A stretch of DNA of 64,000 nt. Origin: Pipra filicauda. Taxonomy: Eukaryota; Chordata; Aves; Passeriformes; Pipridae. The notes beneath the pieces are model-generated. The model saw nothing but the letters and a program-made list of their open reading frames with translations. It had not been told where the DNA came from and ran no database searches. The stretch lies in NCBI RefSeq assembly GCF_003945595.2, contig NW_024104421.1, positions 5,022,001 through 5,086,000 of the forward strand. Direction: 5' to 3'. The position numbers and the translations under genes are program-made. Shown here piece by piece: positions 26,121-39,700 of the stretch (the stretch's first letter is position 1; each line of letters begins with the position of its first letter).

Positions 26121-28960
26121 CTGAAGCACTATCCCTTCTGGAAAAAAAAATCCCAAACCCAAAAGTGATACTGGTTTATATGCCACACCTCACAGAAAAA
26201 GGTTTTTGTTTTTCCCTTGTGGTTGCTTCCAGTTGTTCAGCAGCCTAGAGTAAAAGAAACAATAATAAAAACAAAAATTATTTTTTCTCAACTTGCTTTG
26301 CCTTCCAAATTATCAGGCAAGCTGTTTCCTTCAGTTATAAACTAAAGGCAGAAGCTACAGGCAGGTTCCCTGACTATGGAGTCTCCATGAGCAAAATTTT
26401 CAAGAATAGACTAGACAGGCAGCTGCAAGGAATGGCAGAATAATGCTGGGGGTGGGGGGAGACATACAAAAGCTCTGTCTGAGAACTCCTCTGATGTTGC
26501 AACTAGAATAGCCTTAGACATGGGATCGATACGTTCACAATGAGGCCTTGCTGGCTTTGGTACATTTCATTATACTGAGTGAAAAATAATTGGTCTCATT
26601 GGTATATAGCTCTTTTATATGTGTTTTTAAGGAGGGAGATACATCATGTGTATATTTTATCTGTGTCTGTCAGTACATAGCAGCTGAACCCAGCAGCGAT
26701 GACAGTATTGCTTAGATTAGAGTTTATGTATGGAAATGCTGTGAATTTTTACTTTATTAATGGCTTTGCAGGACAAAGGTTTCTTGTCTTTTATGCAGTA
26801 TAAATATGAAACTAAATCATTTAAAGAAGTGTAGCTTTTGTTGGACAACTTAGTAATGTCAATGGTAGGGTGGCAAGAGAGGCCTGAGGAAAGCAGAGGT
26901 CATTTGAAAGACCAAACACTTACCCTGGGCAATGCTCAGTTCTGCTGTCCTTGGTCAGTGTGGAGCTGTGTCAGTGTTAAAGACAACAAGGCATCCTGTG
27001 GTCTGTGGAGCAGGTAAATGTGATCTTTCATGTACATTGGCAGGTCTGCAACATTCAGCATGAAGTATTGTCTAGAGAAGTACTGATTTGTTTCAGATCT
27101 CATTCCTAACTCGAGGAATACACACCATTAATAAAGAGCCATCCAGTGAAAACATCAGATCTGTGTGATGTGGAGAAGATGAAACAAAAGATGGCAGAGA
27201 CCTTTATCTTAAAAGGCTTTTTTAAAATTTACACTGACAGTCAGTACCTCACGCTCCAAAGATTTAAGTATTTAGTTGTGTATAGGTTAACTGCAGTCAG
27301 AGGAAGCAGTTTAGCCATGCTTAAGCTAATCCTAAATTGGGACAGCCTGTCAGTTTAGGTGGGAGGGTGTCTGGGGAGCTGTGCCTCGGGCAGTGCCTGA
27401 TCTCAGAGTACCAGCATCCCAGCATCCCCATCCTCCCAGCTCCCTGAGCCAGCCTGACACCTTGTGATGCTGTGCACCAAACAGGGTCAGGGAAGTGATC
27501 CACCAGGAAATTTTGGTCACCTTTAATACTTTTTGCTTTTCTCTTTAAGCAGTGCACTGGTTAAAAGGAAAACCAGGAGCTTCAGAACAGCTAGTGTAAC
27601 CTCTACCTACATTGATTGCATCCAATCGCTACAGCCACAGCTGATTAATAGCAATAGTTTAAAAGAAACTTTGCTTAATAGTGAGGTTTCTTTTCCCCTT
27701 AGGCTGCCAGCAGCTTTCCCATATATAATCTCATTTTTCAACATGGTTTCATCTATCAGGCTGGCTATAATAAGTCTTTTACTTCATTTTTAAGTGCTTA
27801 GTCACCCAAGTAAGTTTTCTCTTGATATTTTTGTTCAGACTTCTCTATCAAGACAGTAGAATCTGGAGCACATACCGACCCAGAGTGAAGAGAGAGCCGT
27901 GCGCTGGAGCAGGCAGCTGGCTTGTCATCTCAGACAGCTCCTTTCCTGACATCTATTTCCCACGAGCAGCAATGTACTGTTGGCCGTGTTTCTTGAAGGG
28001 CCAGGAAGGGAGGACCCGTTTCATTCTCCGGTCGTATCCCCAGACATTACTGACAAGGATCAGATGGCAGACTGCCATCCCTGAGGGTTGTGCTGCGTGG
28101 ACAAATCCCTATCACCCCTGGTTCTGCCTCTGATCTGCCAAGAAGTCCTTTTTCAGCTGGTCAGTGAAGTCTCACACACTTTCCATACATTTTCTGATTT
28201 TATTATTGTCTTATCGTCATATTGTCAGAGTCATTATTCCATCCTTCTTTCTCTTATTTTCCTATTTTTCTAGTTCCCATCTGTCACAGGTAGAAGAGAA
28301 ACGCCAGACAGTGCAATCCTGACAAGCCCTGCTTAGTTCACCAGGCAAGGGACAAGATGCACAGGAAAAAGCTGCACATGTATGTGCTCACACCCACAGA
28401 ACTAACTGAGACCTTAACCATGCACGATGAGTTGGTGCAGTCAAGCCCAGGGGAATGTGACACTCACTCTGCCCAACCTGTCCCCATGGCAGGCTCTGGG
28501 CAGCAGCTCAGTGTCAACATGTGATGATTCCACCTTCAGCAATCTACTTCCATGATATGTTGGAGATTTTCAGAGCAATGCCTCCCCCCAGTCTCTATTA
28601 CTCTTTCATGCCCAGGGGCACTAGCCAAATCTGTCTACAACAATACCACATTCCCAGCAGTTTCAGATAGTGTTCTCCAGGCTCTTTGACCCATGGCCCA
28701 TCCCAAGGCTCATCTCACTTAGCCATTTGTATTATCCTATCAACCATAGCTCATTATGCTCAGTAGCTCAACCCCTGATCAAGGCAAAGTCATCATGATC
28801 CTGTAATGTTATTTATAAACAAGCATATAAATAAATGTGTGTTTGAGGGTGTTTAGGTCTTGTTTTGATTTTACATGACACCAAATCTCAACTGCTTGTT
28901 GTAGAGACAATATAAAAAGATATGCTGCTTGCCCTTTTCTTTGGATAACCTTGAAGCATA

Positions 28961-28983
28961 TGTGTGTGTGTGTGTGTGTGTGT
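28961..28983. repeat. (TG)n microsatellite
   Basis: About eleven uninterrupted TG dinucleotides. Confidence 0.97.
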
Positions 28984-31900
28984 CTATTCCAGCTTTCCAT
29001 GGATTGGAGTCAAAGGATGCCAGCTAATGGCCACAGAGGTCAGCCAAGAGACTTGACTCCCCTGACCATTCCTGTGTTCAAAACAAGTCCCTCATCCTCC
29101 TAATTCATTTTCAAAAAACGTTTCTACTCTGATAGATCCCTTGCAGAGAGAATCTGTGACAAGTTTGCAAATCAACCTTCCCACTGCATCCATCATCAGT
29201 AAATTGCCACATCTCTTAAAATGTAGCAGCTGCCATTTTCTGACAATATTAAGGAGAGGGAATGCTCTTAAAGAAAAGTGAGGAGGAGAGAAGGGTTAGT
29301 ATTTGATTTTTGCCTTTTAGCTGGGCACTTGTATTTTCTTCTCCATGGTGGTGAATTTTGTTATTGAAGGGTGTTTCCTATTTATTCAGTCGCCTGTCAA
29401 CAACAGCTTTGTGTGATCTGCAGCTGACATCAGAGCAGCTGGAAGTCAGAAGCAGGAAGACAATCAGGTGCCCACATTCATTTTCCCATGGTTGTACTGA
29501 ATGCTCCAGAGTACCATCTTTCTTTCAGATAAGTTGATATCTCTGTCTTTGCAGACATTGTTCCATTCATATCCTATAGATAAATGTGACAGTAACAGCT
29601 GTCTGAGTTTTCAGACAGCCTGAAAAACAGAAAGATTCATGAACTTATTAATTTTAAAAGGAATAATAAATGGTAGTCAGGCATCAGTGTTATATAATAT
29701 CAAGATATATTACCTCTTTGCTCATCAAAGCAGGTAAGAATGAGAGGTGTGATCAGAGAGATGTCAGTAGCAGGACTGGGATGTTCTGCAGGACTGTGCA
29801 GTCTGGTGCCACAGGTATAGTGTGATCTTTGTGTGGACTTTGCTTGCAACTGGGTTTTTTCAATGTATCATCACTCACACGTATTTGCTGGGGACATCAG
29901 GGAGCAGTTACTTTGCATGTTGTCCTGTATAGCTGAGTTGTTTCGGGTTTTCACGAGCCTATTTTGGGACTTACCAAGAGCTGAGCAGAAGTACAGCTCC
30001 CCTTCTTGTCATGTCCCCTTCTACAAACTCTCTCTTCCGTCTTCTCCCAGGCAACCCACATTCACATTTGCCATTCACACTCCATTTCTGAAGCTTTTCC
30101 ACATAGTATCTCCAGGAGCTCATGGGGGGAGCAGTAGCAGATGGATTCCTTGCATCAAAGGAACTACCATCTGTTATTTCTCTTCCCAATTTTGTGCGTT
30201 GCTGGCAAGAATTTGACTGTTTCTCCTATTCTCCCTTGATCCTTTGATGCCCAGTTGGGCAAACAAGGGTAGGCAAACAGCAGCATCCCCCTGCCTTTTC
30301 CCCTGGTTATGCCAGGAACTGCTGTGAGCAATTCAGCACCCAGAGGTGGCTGTACCCCCACTTCACGTACTCCCCATGCTGAGCTCCATCTGCTGTGCTT
30401 TCAGAAACTCCTAATTGTCTGAGAAGGAATGAAAAAAGCCTAGCAAGACAACCTTACAGAAACTCCCAATTAACTTTATCCCCCTCCCAAATGGTAGTAT
30501 GTATCAGGAAAGGCTCTGGCACTATAGGATTGGTTTACTCTAATTTTACACTGTATTATTGTTTCCCAGCTAGATACATTCAGATAGCTACTGTTAAAAT
30601 ACAACATGATTGTTTATCCTCATTGACAAGACTTTTGAAAGAAAAATGCTTCACCCAAAAACCTTACCATGTTTCCCTCCAGGAGAACTCTGGGAATTCA
30701 GTCATGCTTTTGGGTCTGTAAGGTCAGGGTTGGCAACTACTCCATGCTCATTGTGTTCTTCTAATTTGCAGATTTAGGTCCATCTCTCCTGGACCTCAAA
30801 AGTTCATTAAATAATCTGCTGGAGGTTTTTTGACTTTTTTAAAGATAAAGCTCCTGATTGTAAGGAAAAGCTGGAACCAGAATATAAGCCACTTTTGACC
30901 TGACTCAGAAAGCATAAGGCAAATGAAAATAGCCCAAAATATTACAGCAAAACAAGCTACAAAGAAAACATCCCTAGGAATTTTTATGGGTTTCAGCTTT
31001 TTTAAAAGGTTAGATCTCACAACACAGAATTCATATTAAATAAGTTTATGCAGTACTTGTTTCAGCTATTCCAATCTTTGTCTCTATGTTGAATAATGTG
31101 ATTATGATAAGAAGAAGCATTTATATTATAAATGCAATTATTGAAAAAAGTTCTAGAGAGGTTTTTAAGTGGCTAGGTTGGCAGTACCCTGCTTTATGAT
31201 AGACCACTATTTTCAGCCAAGATGTACTAAAAGTGAGTGGGAAAATTCCTACTGAAGTCAATCTCCAGTTCAAGATCTTAATCTCCCAGTTGTGCTTTTA
31301 ATCCTTTCTTAGCTGTGGAAAATAATTGTAGCTTTGATCCAGATGCCTTCTTTGTAGCGCATTGTTTTAGTGTTTTGAATACACACCACTCATTCTGTAT
31401 TAGGTATTTTGATAAAAAAACTAATAAAACACAAGTTTAAAGGATAGTGTCATAAACCTGGCACCTTTCCCAAATGCCACACTCACTTAATAGAAATGTA
31501 ATGTAATTTTCTTTGTGTTATGTGTTTGCATTCATTGCAATGTCTGTTTAGAAGCTCCATTTCAGAGAAGGCAACAACCAAGCTATTTCTGAGTGCTGAA
31601 ATATTGGCTAATATTGAAAAAAACCACTAAATCACATGCCTTTTTTAGTATCTGAATAAAATTTTATTAATACAATCCACACATCATTACGATTAGATTC
31701 CACATAAAAATTTCAGTTTCTCTCTCAGCTATCCCTGTCTGTAAATGTTTTTAGTCATTGATGCACAATAAGGAATGTAAGGCAAATGCTAACTTTAGCA
31801 GAAATAAGTGCTTTTTGAAGCTATAGTTAACAGGCGCACTGCAGATTCTAGGCTTTCAATTTCAAGACAAGAAACATTGTTAAATAGAGATTCATTCCTC

Positions 31901-33011
31901 TCCCACACTAATCACTTCTGAGAAGAAAAATCAGTCAAAATGGGACCATAACCTGCAGTCTGGTTCTTATTTCATAGTCAGCTCACATTTCAAAAATGGG
32001 ATCTACCTATTATTCTGGTTTTGCCAGCTACTTTTGCCCATGTATGCTGTGCTGGTAGGAGGAAGCCTCTGCACCTCCACTAGCTCCAAATATGCTGGCG
32101 GGGGCTTGACATAATAAAAGGAAGAAGAAGACTGGAGGAATAATGTATAACCTCATTTCACTTCCCAGAAACACACTAAAGATGACTGAGCAATTGATTT
32201 TTGAGAGTCTGGGGAAAGGAAAAAAAAAAAAAAGGATTTAAAAAGTACCAGGGTAGAATTGCCAAGAAAAGAGGGCGTTGTCCTGTCCCTTTCAGCTTTA
32301 AGGACAGCAGCTGCCTGGGGGGATAAGCAACAGTGGGATGCTTGGGACACTGCTCTGGAGCAAAAACCCTCTGCTCTGTGGAGGGACCAGGTGGTGTTGC
32401 AGAGAGCAAACTTTCCTGGTCATCTCTACAGGTGTCTGGGGGGATCATTACTGACAGCTTGGTGGGGCTGATCGGGACTGTGAGAAACTGCACCGGGACA
32501 GAGGTGGCCACTAGAAATCAGGGATTGCTGGGGACTGTGGCCAGCAGGCAGATCCTGAGGAGTAGTCCAGGTATTTGCAGGTTTTGGAGTGTTTCTGCTT
32601 AAACCCCCCTCAGCTGTAGCAATGGCAAAAAATTAGCATGCTTTTAGGGTTTGGTTTGGATTGGAGTTAAATGTGGCAAGCTTAACTGTGTGCAGCAGAG
32701 AAACTTCCTGATCTGATCCTGCTCTCCGGAATGAAAAGTTTTTAGACAAAGGCCAGTTGATCACACATTTGTATGAAGTTGTTGATACCTCTGTACAAGA
32801 AACAATTGAGGGCCTTTGGAAGGAGGATATTCAAAATTATGTTGACATACTGAATAAGGGATTCAAAATGAACGAGATGAACCTCAGCAGAAAAAAAATG
32901 CAAAGAGGTAAGTGCCTGGAAAAGCAACAGGGGAAAAAAAAAGATCCCAAAGCTATGGTAGACAGCAAACTACATACTAATTAACAATGTGTTGTGGTTT
33001 CTTGAAACATT

Positions 33012-33045
33012 GAATGGGGTACTATGAATGGGGTACTATGAATGG
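33012..33045. repeat. Short minisatellite, 14-bp unit, about 2.4 copies
   Basis: Two perfect copies of GAATGGGGTACTAT (33012-33025 and 33026-33039) followed by a partial third copy, GAATGG. Confidence 0.9.
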
Positions 33046-33089
33046 CATACTGGCAATACGGGAGATGTTTGATGCATGTTATTCAGTAA

Positions 33090-33565
33090 TGAGGAAGCCT
33101 TCACCTGGAGGGACTATGGTCAGCCTAGAAGAGCAAGAAATAAGACAGTTCAGATAAGGCCATTCAGAACCCTGGATGGGATTAGAAAAGATGATTTAAA
33201 AGGACAGACTTAAGGGTCTGAGTAAAAGTTGGAAATTTGCTCAGCGAAGAAAAGAGAAAACTGAACAGCCTTCAAATGTTGAAGAAACTGATGAAAAGGG
33301 TACAGTTTTTGCCAAAGGATAGGAATTGATCAAATTGATATGTAGTGAAAAAGTTTAAATTATACATTAGGAAAGCTTCCATTTGTGATCAGGGTGAAAT
33401 ACTGGAAAAGGCTTTGTAGGTATATTGTTGTGTATCTGTCACTGAGGGGTTTAAAAGCATATTAGATAACCCTAACCATGAATGGTCTGGATGCATTTGA
33501 TCCCACCTACATGTGGGATTAGCTTTAATGACCTTCTAAGATGTTTTCTAGCCCTCCATGTCTCT
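33090..33565 (+). mobile_element. Degenerate CR1-like LINE fragment
   Basis: The sequence keeps the order of a CR1 3' region with heavy decay: AGGAAGCTTCCAT-type sequence, GTGAAATACTGGAAAAGGCT (ORF2 'HW..L' region), GAGGGGTTTAAAAGCATATT ('FK..LD' region), then TTTAATGACCTTCTAAGATG and TTTTCTAGCCCTCC, the usual 'gatgaccttctaagaggt...ccagccct' tail. There is no open frame and the 5' boundary is unclear. Confidence 0.65.
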
Positions 33566-36500
33566 AATGCAGAGACAGAGAGGCTTGGGAGTTCTCAGAA
33601 GTGAGTGGCAGGCAAAGATGGTGGTGGTGGACCATACAAAGAAGAGAGAAGGTGAAAAGTACAGCCAGAGAGCAGTGGAGACACTGTCATGGTGCTGAAA
33701 CTCAGAGTGGGGAAGTGGAGTTGAACTTGTGACCGCTGAAAGGATCCAGTTTCCCAAATACAAGCTGCCTTCCTTCTCCACATCACCTGCCTCTCAGCGG
33801 GTGCAGCAGTGGGTGCCTGGCTTTCCGAGGTCCTGGCCAAAGTAAAAAGGTGTTTCAGGTTGTAGTTATTTTGCCCTCATCTCTCGTAACAATTTGCTGC
33901 CCTAGACATCCAGGTATTTTGCAGTTTGGCTGAGCCCTGGTTGTAGCGGTTTTCCAGAAAATGGATGCTTCTGCTGTACATCTGAAATAAACCGTGTTCC
34001 TCCTCCTCCTCCCAGTTTTAAATCTGTCCTGTAAGGAATAGTTTTCACTGTGACACTGATTTATCTAGGCTCAATTGCTGAGAAGTTGTTTGGGAAAAGT
34101 ATTCTAAGTGGACAGGTCTTCCTTGTGTCACAGAATACTGCCTGGTAGTTTAAATAAGCATAATAATACTTTCTGTGCTTCTTTCAACCATTTTTTGTTT
34201 GTACTGTAAGTCGCTGTGTGGAGTGGAAGAGCTGTGTCCCGGGTCTTGAGCCTGGGGGCAATGCTGTCAATTAAGAGAGTCAGCTTAGATCTGTGGAGCT
34301 GAACCAAGACCCCTGTGCAACTCTTGCCAAAAGCAAGCTGACAGAATAATAATTCACATTCTTTATTATAACCTGTATTTTTTTTTATACTGCAGGTATC
34401 AGTTTGCTGCTTAGTTATTGCTGACTGTATTTTCTAAATGTCCTTACACCTTTTTTTTGTAGTTTTCCTGTAAAACTCATTTTTGATTCCCTAACTCCTG
34501 CTTATTACACACAAAACATTCTGCCAACCATTTCTGTACAGCCCTTTTCTGTGATTTCCTTGTTGAAGTGTTCCATCTTATCCCATCCTTCCTTTCAGAT
34601 TCCATATGTTCTACATAAGTGATTTTCAACCTTCAGGTTTTTGGAACTGAAGTTATTCTGGTGGAAATGCAGGACCCTGTACAAAACGTTTAAGCCTACC
34701 TGATCATAGGCTTTAAAAAAATAAGAATTTATTTACCTTTGCAGATCCTTTAAAGGCAGCTCACAGAAAACTCACATTTGTTTGAAAGCCTTTCTTCTGA
34801 ATACTGACACTCGTGTTAATCAGCGTAACATCATTACTTTTCATTATACGCATTATTTTTTATTAGCTCTCGTGTTTAGTTTCTCTTAACATTCTCTCTA
34901 AACTAATTTTCTTAAGACCTATTACCATTTCTATTGCACTAGGATCTTGAAATATCTTTTTTAAATTTCATTTTCTTCCCAGTGTCTCCCTTTTATCTCC
35001 AGGCTGGTCATTCATTACAAATGTGGTGCTTATATTCAGTGTTCAAGAACGATGAAGCTGTGGCAGTATAACAGCCACTTGTTTATTCTTAAACCAGACT
35101 CAGCACAGTTACCACACTGCCTTCCCTCAGTGCTTTCCCCTTCTTTTCACTTCCAGAAAATCAATCCCATTTTTATTAACAATGACAGATTGGTCCTCAT
35201 ACCTTTGTTTTCCCCCCCTTTGGCCACTCTGGTGAGCCTGCCCAACACCACTAATTAGCAGGGAGTTAGATTTGGGCTCTGGTCCTCTGAGATGCTCCAT
35301 ACAAATGGACTCACAGTGATTTCTGTGTATGCTGTAGGTGCAGAGATTCAGCCATCTGCAATACAGTACAGGGTGGCTTTTGTAGCTGCATTTCCACTAA
35401 GGTGTAGAGCCAGTAGTTCATTTCATATAGATCATTAAATATTTCTTAAATGATCTGAAATTTAAATACTACATTTAAGTAGTATTTAAGATTTGAACTG
35501 TTTAATTTTCTCTATCCTTGAATATCTGATTGTCTTGAAAAAATGTGTAATCAGAACAGCATTTTTGGTACTGGAACCTACTTGTATCCTTAGTTTAGGA
35601 GTTCACTGGTATCACATGCCAAGAATTCAAATGACAATTTCTGCCCATGAAATGGATGCAACCAGAAAGAAGCTTGTTCTGTGAAGATATGAGGAATGGC
35701 ACATAGACTAAATTACTTTGGAATGGTTTGAAATATTCATGTGAAAGGGGTACACAGGGCAAAATGAAGGAGAAATAATAATGCAGGATGATATGCAAAC
35801 CTTTAATGAGACCAGGACAAGCTTTTTGAGCTGGGGGAAGCAAAAAATGTGAGAACATTGTAGCAGGACTTAAACCAATGTGAGGTGATCATACCTGGAT
35901 AGTGAAATTATTTAAAATTTCTCATTATTTTAGGGCAATCTGCACTGATAAGTGGGAACCCAAAGGTACCAGAACTGTGACTGAGACCAGCACTTTACTG
36001 ACACCACTGTACAGTCACTTGAGTCCATACTTTAATATAGGCACTCCAGAAAGTGAGAGTTCTCCACCAAAGGAGGTCCCACTCCTTCAGTTATGAGATC
36101 CTCACTAGGGAATGACCACCTTTGGGACATGCTGCAGCACCTCCTTCTTTAATGATGTCTTTTCCTATAGCTTAGATGCTATTTATATTACAAAACTGTC
36201 CATCTCTTCTCATCTCCACAGAGTCAGGAATGAGGCGAACCAGGTGAAAGGAGCTTGAATGTTTTTCAGATCCATCAGTGACCTTAGTAGTTCATTACAA
36301 ATACAGATGGAGGATCTCAACAACAGAATGTAGGTGCTAGTTTTAAGGCCTAAGAAAAAGTAGAGAAGTGAAAAGGTGGGATTCATTGAATGAAATATAT
36401 ATGTCTGAATGTATACCTCCGTGTCTGTGCTGACCAGCCCAGGTGTAGTCAGTGCAGAGAAACTCATAACTGACAACAGAAGTCCCCCAACGATTTGGGA

Positions 36501-38559
36501 CTTTTAAAAGAAGACTTTTGAAGCAGAAGACTTGTAAAACAAAGATGAACATCACCAGGTTTGATATTGTTTATATTTAGGAGGCAAGATGCAAATAAAC
36601 AGGTATAATGGTAGCTATTCATGGGCATGGGCACGTTTTCAATGTAGAGTAGCTTCAGGACCTCTCAATCACTGTACTTTGGTGCACAGTGCACAGTACC
36701 TGGACTTCACTCTGAACTTTCTTTTGAGCTATTGCAGAAAATCTGACATATTTTAAGATGCCAGGTTTCCTCACTGGGGTGCAGATGTTCAGACAGGTGG
36801 TGAGGCTGCCCTTGGGTTGTGAGAGAGACTGTCAAATAAATGATGTTAAGTGGAGTTATACCAAGGCTTGATTAGCTATAGGCATCCAGTTGCTTCAGCC
36901 AGTTTCCACACTGTCCTTGACCCAACCACTCATTTTTAACACTGGTCTTAAGCTTTTTATTTTCTGATCCATTCCTGAAAGAATGCTCACAAAACATTTG
37001 CTCGTACAGTGGCATAGGTGCAAAGTTGAGGGAGACAGCTAGAACAGAATTTGCAAAAGCTCTTGAGACAATATTTTGCTTCTGCTTTGGATTCTGGGTG
37101 GGCTTTACCCTTCTGAGTTGTGGATTCTTTCATCCTCTTTTAGGAAAAGGATGTTGAGGTTAGCTGTACGTTGGGAATTACAATTGGGATAGTGGCGTTT
37201 TCCTCTTTGTTTTGACATTTAGTCATCGATGAGAGCCACTCACTCTCCTTACCTATTAATATTCACATTTCTTTCCTATTAATATTCATGCTTGGTTCTA
37301 CAGTAGAATTTATTAAAAATGTGCATTTTTGGAAGCTGTTTTCAAGGTAAAAATTGACAGAATGTTTATTACTTTGCTTGCTCCTTCCATGTATGTTCTC
37401 TAGGCGATGAGAAGTGTTTATATAGGATGGATTACAATGTATTAGTTATGTACGCACGCACATATATTTATAAAATAGATATATGCTATATACTGGATGC
37501 ATATATTATATAACTAGTGTTAGTGCTTCCATTTGCAGATCTCAAAGAACTGTGCTGAGAAGTCTAAACATTTCTACCTATTTCTTAGACATGGGGAAGC
37601 TACAGTATAAAGGGTATGTGGCCTGTTTAAAACTGCATTTTCAGGTCAGCAAGAAAGGGAATCTATGTCTTTGATTTCCAATACAGCACTGCATTGCTGG
37701 GCAGTGATATCTATCTTCTAGACATAACTTCTATGTTAAAAACCCACCTTCCTTTCCTGGAAATTCTGACTCAAATGCCAACCTTTAAAGAACTAATATA
37801 CTACAAAAAAAAAAAAAAAAAAAAAAAGTCTGTAAAACGTGAAAAACAGGTCCTGCTAGTAATTAGAGCAAAACTTGATCAATATCAATTCAGGTCGGTT
37901 TGCAGGCCATAGTTTGAAGAAACAGTAAATTTGAGTTTAAGAATCCTAGTACCAAAAAAAAAACCAAAAAACAACAACTAGCTATGGCATGGTGCGTTAT
38001 GACATTGATCCTGGATGAAATCGCTCTTCCAGTTCAAATATGTAAAATGCCCCTAATCTGGTGTGTTAACTTTTTACTGGCAGGCTTTGTATGAGATCAG
38101 TTACTGTCTGTCTGCACCACTCTAATTTTATGCTGGACAAGTAGCATCTGTCTTTCTGCAGCCAGCAAAAGGCCAGCATAAAACTGACATAATCTATGCA
38201 TCAGGTCCTCCGGTTAATTTGACAGAGAAACAATAGTGTGACCCCGTCTGAGCTGAATCAGTTTTGTCCCGCTGTCTCATCAGTGGCACAGAGACCTGGT
38301 GCTAATGGTGATGGAAGAGTGGCCTTAGTCCAAAGCCCCGACCCCACTGGTGTTTCGCATCCAGGTTCCCTTGACCATTCCCATGTGCCTTCATTCACCG
38401 GGGAAAGGGAAAGGAGCAGGTAGCTCTTCTTTCCCAGTTTCCCGCAATAGCAAGGGGAATACTTGAGGCCATCCTCCCGCTCCCGCAGTTTGCTGGGCTG
38501 CATCTCCCTTTCTATTTCTACCCGCACCGCCGCTGATGTTGTGGCCACGGCTGCAACAC
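33566..38559. other. Intergenic DNA upstream of BICD1, no gene supported
   Basis: AT-rich, with a 23-base A-run at 37805-37827 and an alternating AT-rich stretch (37450-37515). No recognised gene or named transposon. Confidence 0.55.
37805..37827. repeat. Poly(A) run (23 A)
   Basis: An uninterrupted A homopolymer. The flanks do not reveal a recognisable retrocopy or SINE body. Confidence 0.95.
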
Positions 38560-39700
38560 GCTGAGAAAATCCGAGAGGCGCTGACACCGCGGAGGGGCGG
38601 GGAGGGGGCACCGGGCAGGAGCAGCCCCGCAGGCGCATCCCCGCCATCCCGGTGGGATCCGCGCCGGGCTCCCGCGGCACCCACCGCTCCTGGAGCCTCT
38701 GCCGGTGCCGCCGCGCTTCAGCGCCGCTTCCCCTCTTCCTTCCCGGCGGGAATGCCAGACTTGAGGACGCTGTCATCTTAAAGAGCGCAGGGGAGGGACC
38801 GTGTGGAAGGGAGGCGGCGGTGCCGGCGCCGCGGGAAGAGGCGGGCGCCAGCAGCAGCATCTCGCCGGGAGCCGCCGGGAGAAGGCGCGCTCCCGGCCGC
38901 CCCGCTCGCCGCCCCGGCCTCCAGCGCGCCGCCCCGGGCAGCGGGGGCTCGCCCGCCCGCTCGCCCGCCCGCCAGCCCAGGCGCCCCCGCCGCCGGGGCC
39001 GCCGCAGGGCCGGGGGAGGCGAGCGCGGCCTCGCCGCGCCCCGGGCGGCCGGCGGGGGGAGGAGGGGACCGCGGCTGCGGCGGGGCGGACCGCCCCCGCA
39101 GCTCGGCGGCGGCTGCCGCAGGCGGCTCCGACCCCCGGCGTCATCCTCATCCTCATCCCGGTCCCTACCGCCGTCCCCAGGCCGCCGGTGCCGCCCCTCG
39201 GCCGCGGCCGCCCCCTGGCTGCCTCGCCGGCGGCGCGGCAGTGCCGGCGGGGCTATGGCTGCGGAGGAGGTGCTGCAGGGCGCGGACCACTACAAGAGCG
39301 AGATCGAGCGCCTGACCCGGGAGCTCTCCGAGACGACCCACGAGAAGATCCAGGCGGCGGAGTACGGGCTGGTGGTGCTGGAGGAGAAGCTCACCCTCAA
39401 GCAGCAGTACGATGAGCTGGAGGCGGAGTATGACGGCCTCAAGCAGGAGCTGGAGCAGCTGAAGGAGGTGAGCCAGCCCGGGCTTTTGTCTCGGGGGTGC
39501 GGGCAGGTGCGGGGGCGCCCCACGCGCGTCCCTCCCCGGGGCCCCGGGCCAGCCCCCTGCAGGTGCGCGGGCAAAGATGTGGTGATGTGCGGGCCCCGGA
39601 GCGGCTGCGGGGTTCGTGGGATGGGGAGGAGGGGTTTCCCGGGGCCGAGGATCAGCCGGGACCATGGAGCTTAAGGACGGATTACACGGGATCGCAAACC
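38560..39700 (+). promoter_or_regulatory. BICD1: CpG island: BICD1 promoter, 5' UTR and exon 1
   Basis: Composition changes abruptly from AT-rich to extremely GC- and CpG-rich. Features are a GC box (GGGGCGGGGA, 38594-38603), many CCCGCC/GCCCGC runs (38930-39060) and no TATA box near the coding start, as expected for a broad CpG-island promoter. The start site cannot be fixed from sequence. A short upstream ORF (ATG 38752, stop 38779-38781, nine codons) would lie in the leader if transcription starts upstream of it. A small CATCCT repeat sits at 39141-39158. The long GC-rich ORFs on both strands here are composition artefacts. Confidence 0.88.
39255..39467 (+). CDS. BICD1: BICD1 coding exon 1 (Bicaudal D homolog 1, N-terminal 71 residues)
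   Basis: BICD1 is a dimeric coiled-coil adaptor that links dynein/dynactin to cargo such as Rab6 vesicles. The exon encodes [20 protein letters not shown] and continues through [20 protein letters not shown] to [10 protein letters not shown], nearly identical to human BICD1; differences near the N-terminus include QGADHYKS versus QTVDHYKT. The AAEYG at residues 34-38 is the CC1-box motif (AAxxG) known in BICD proteins to contact the dynein light intermediate chain. The start ATG has G at -3 and G at +4 and matches the family start, so the open frame upstream of it is ignored. The exon ends in phase 0 at GAG|GTGAGC. The rest of the gene lies beyond the window. Confidence 0.98.

Larger units (their letters stand above)
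26121..33090. other. Intergenic DNA, no gene supported
   Basis: Mostly AT-rich unique sequence. It holds a (GT)n microsatellite at 28961-28983, a short A-run (about 32221-32233), and moderately GC-rich unrecognised stretches (27870-28140 and 32270-32560). ORFs there (27822-28133 and 32259-32602) show no domain. Confidence 0.5.

Noticed and set aside
38258..39156. Long minus-strand ORFs (up to 200 aa) in the CpG island
   Set aside because: GC-rich sequence has few stop codons on either strand. The peptides are Arg/Pro/Ala-rich without domains.
38652..39254. Long open frame continuing upstream of the BICD1 ATG, suggesting an N-terminal extension
   Set aside because: It lacks an ATG at its start (GTG), has extreme Pro/Arg/Gly composition from the CpG island, and the family start MAAEEVL is at 39255 in a good initiation context.
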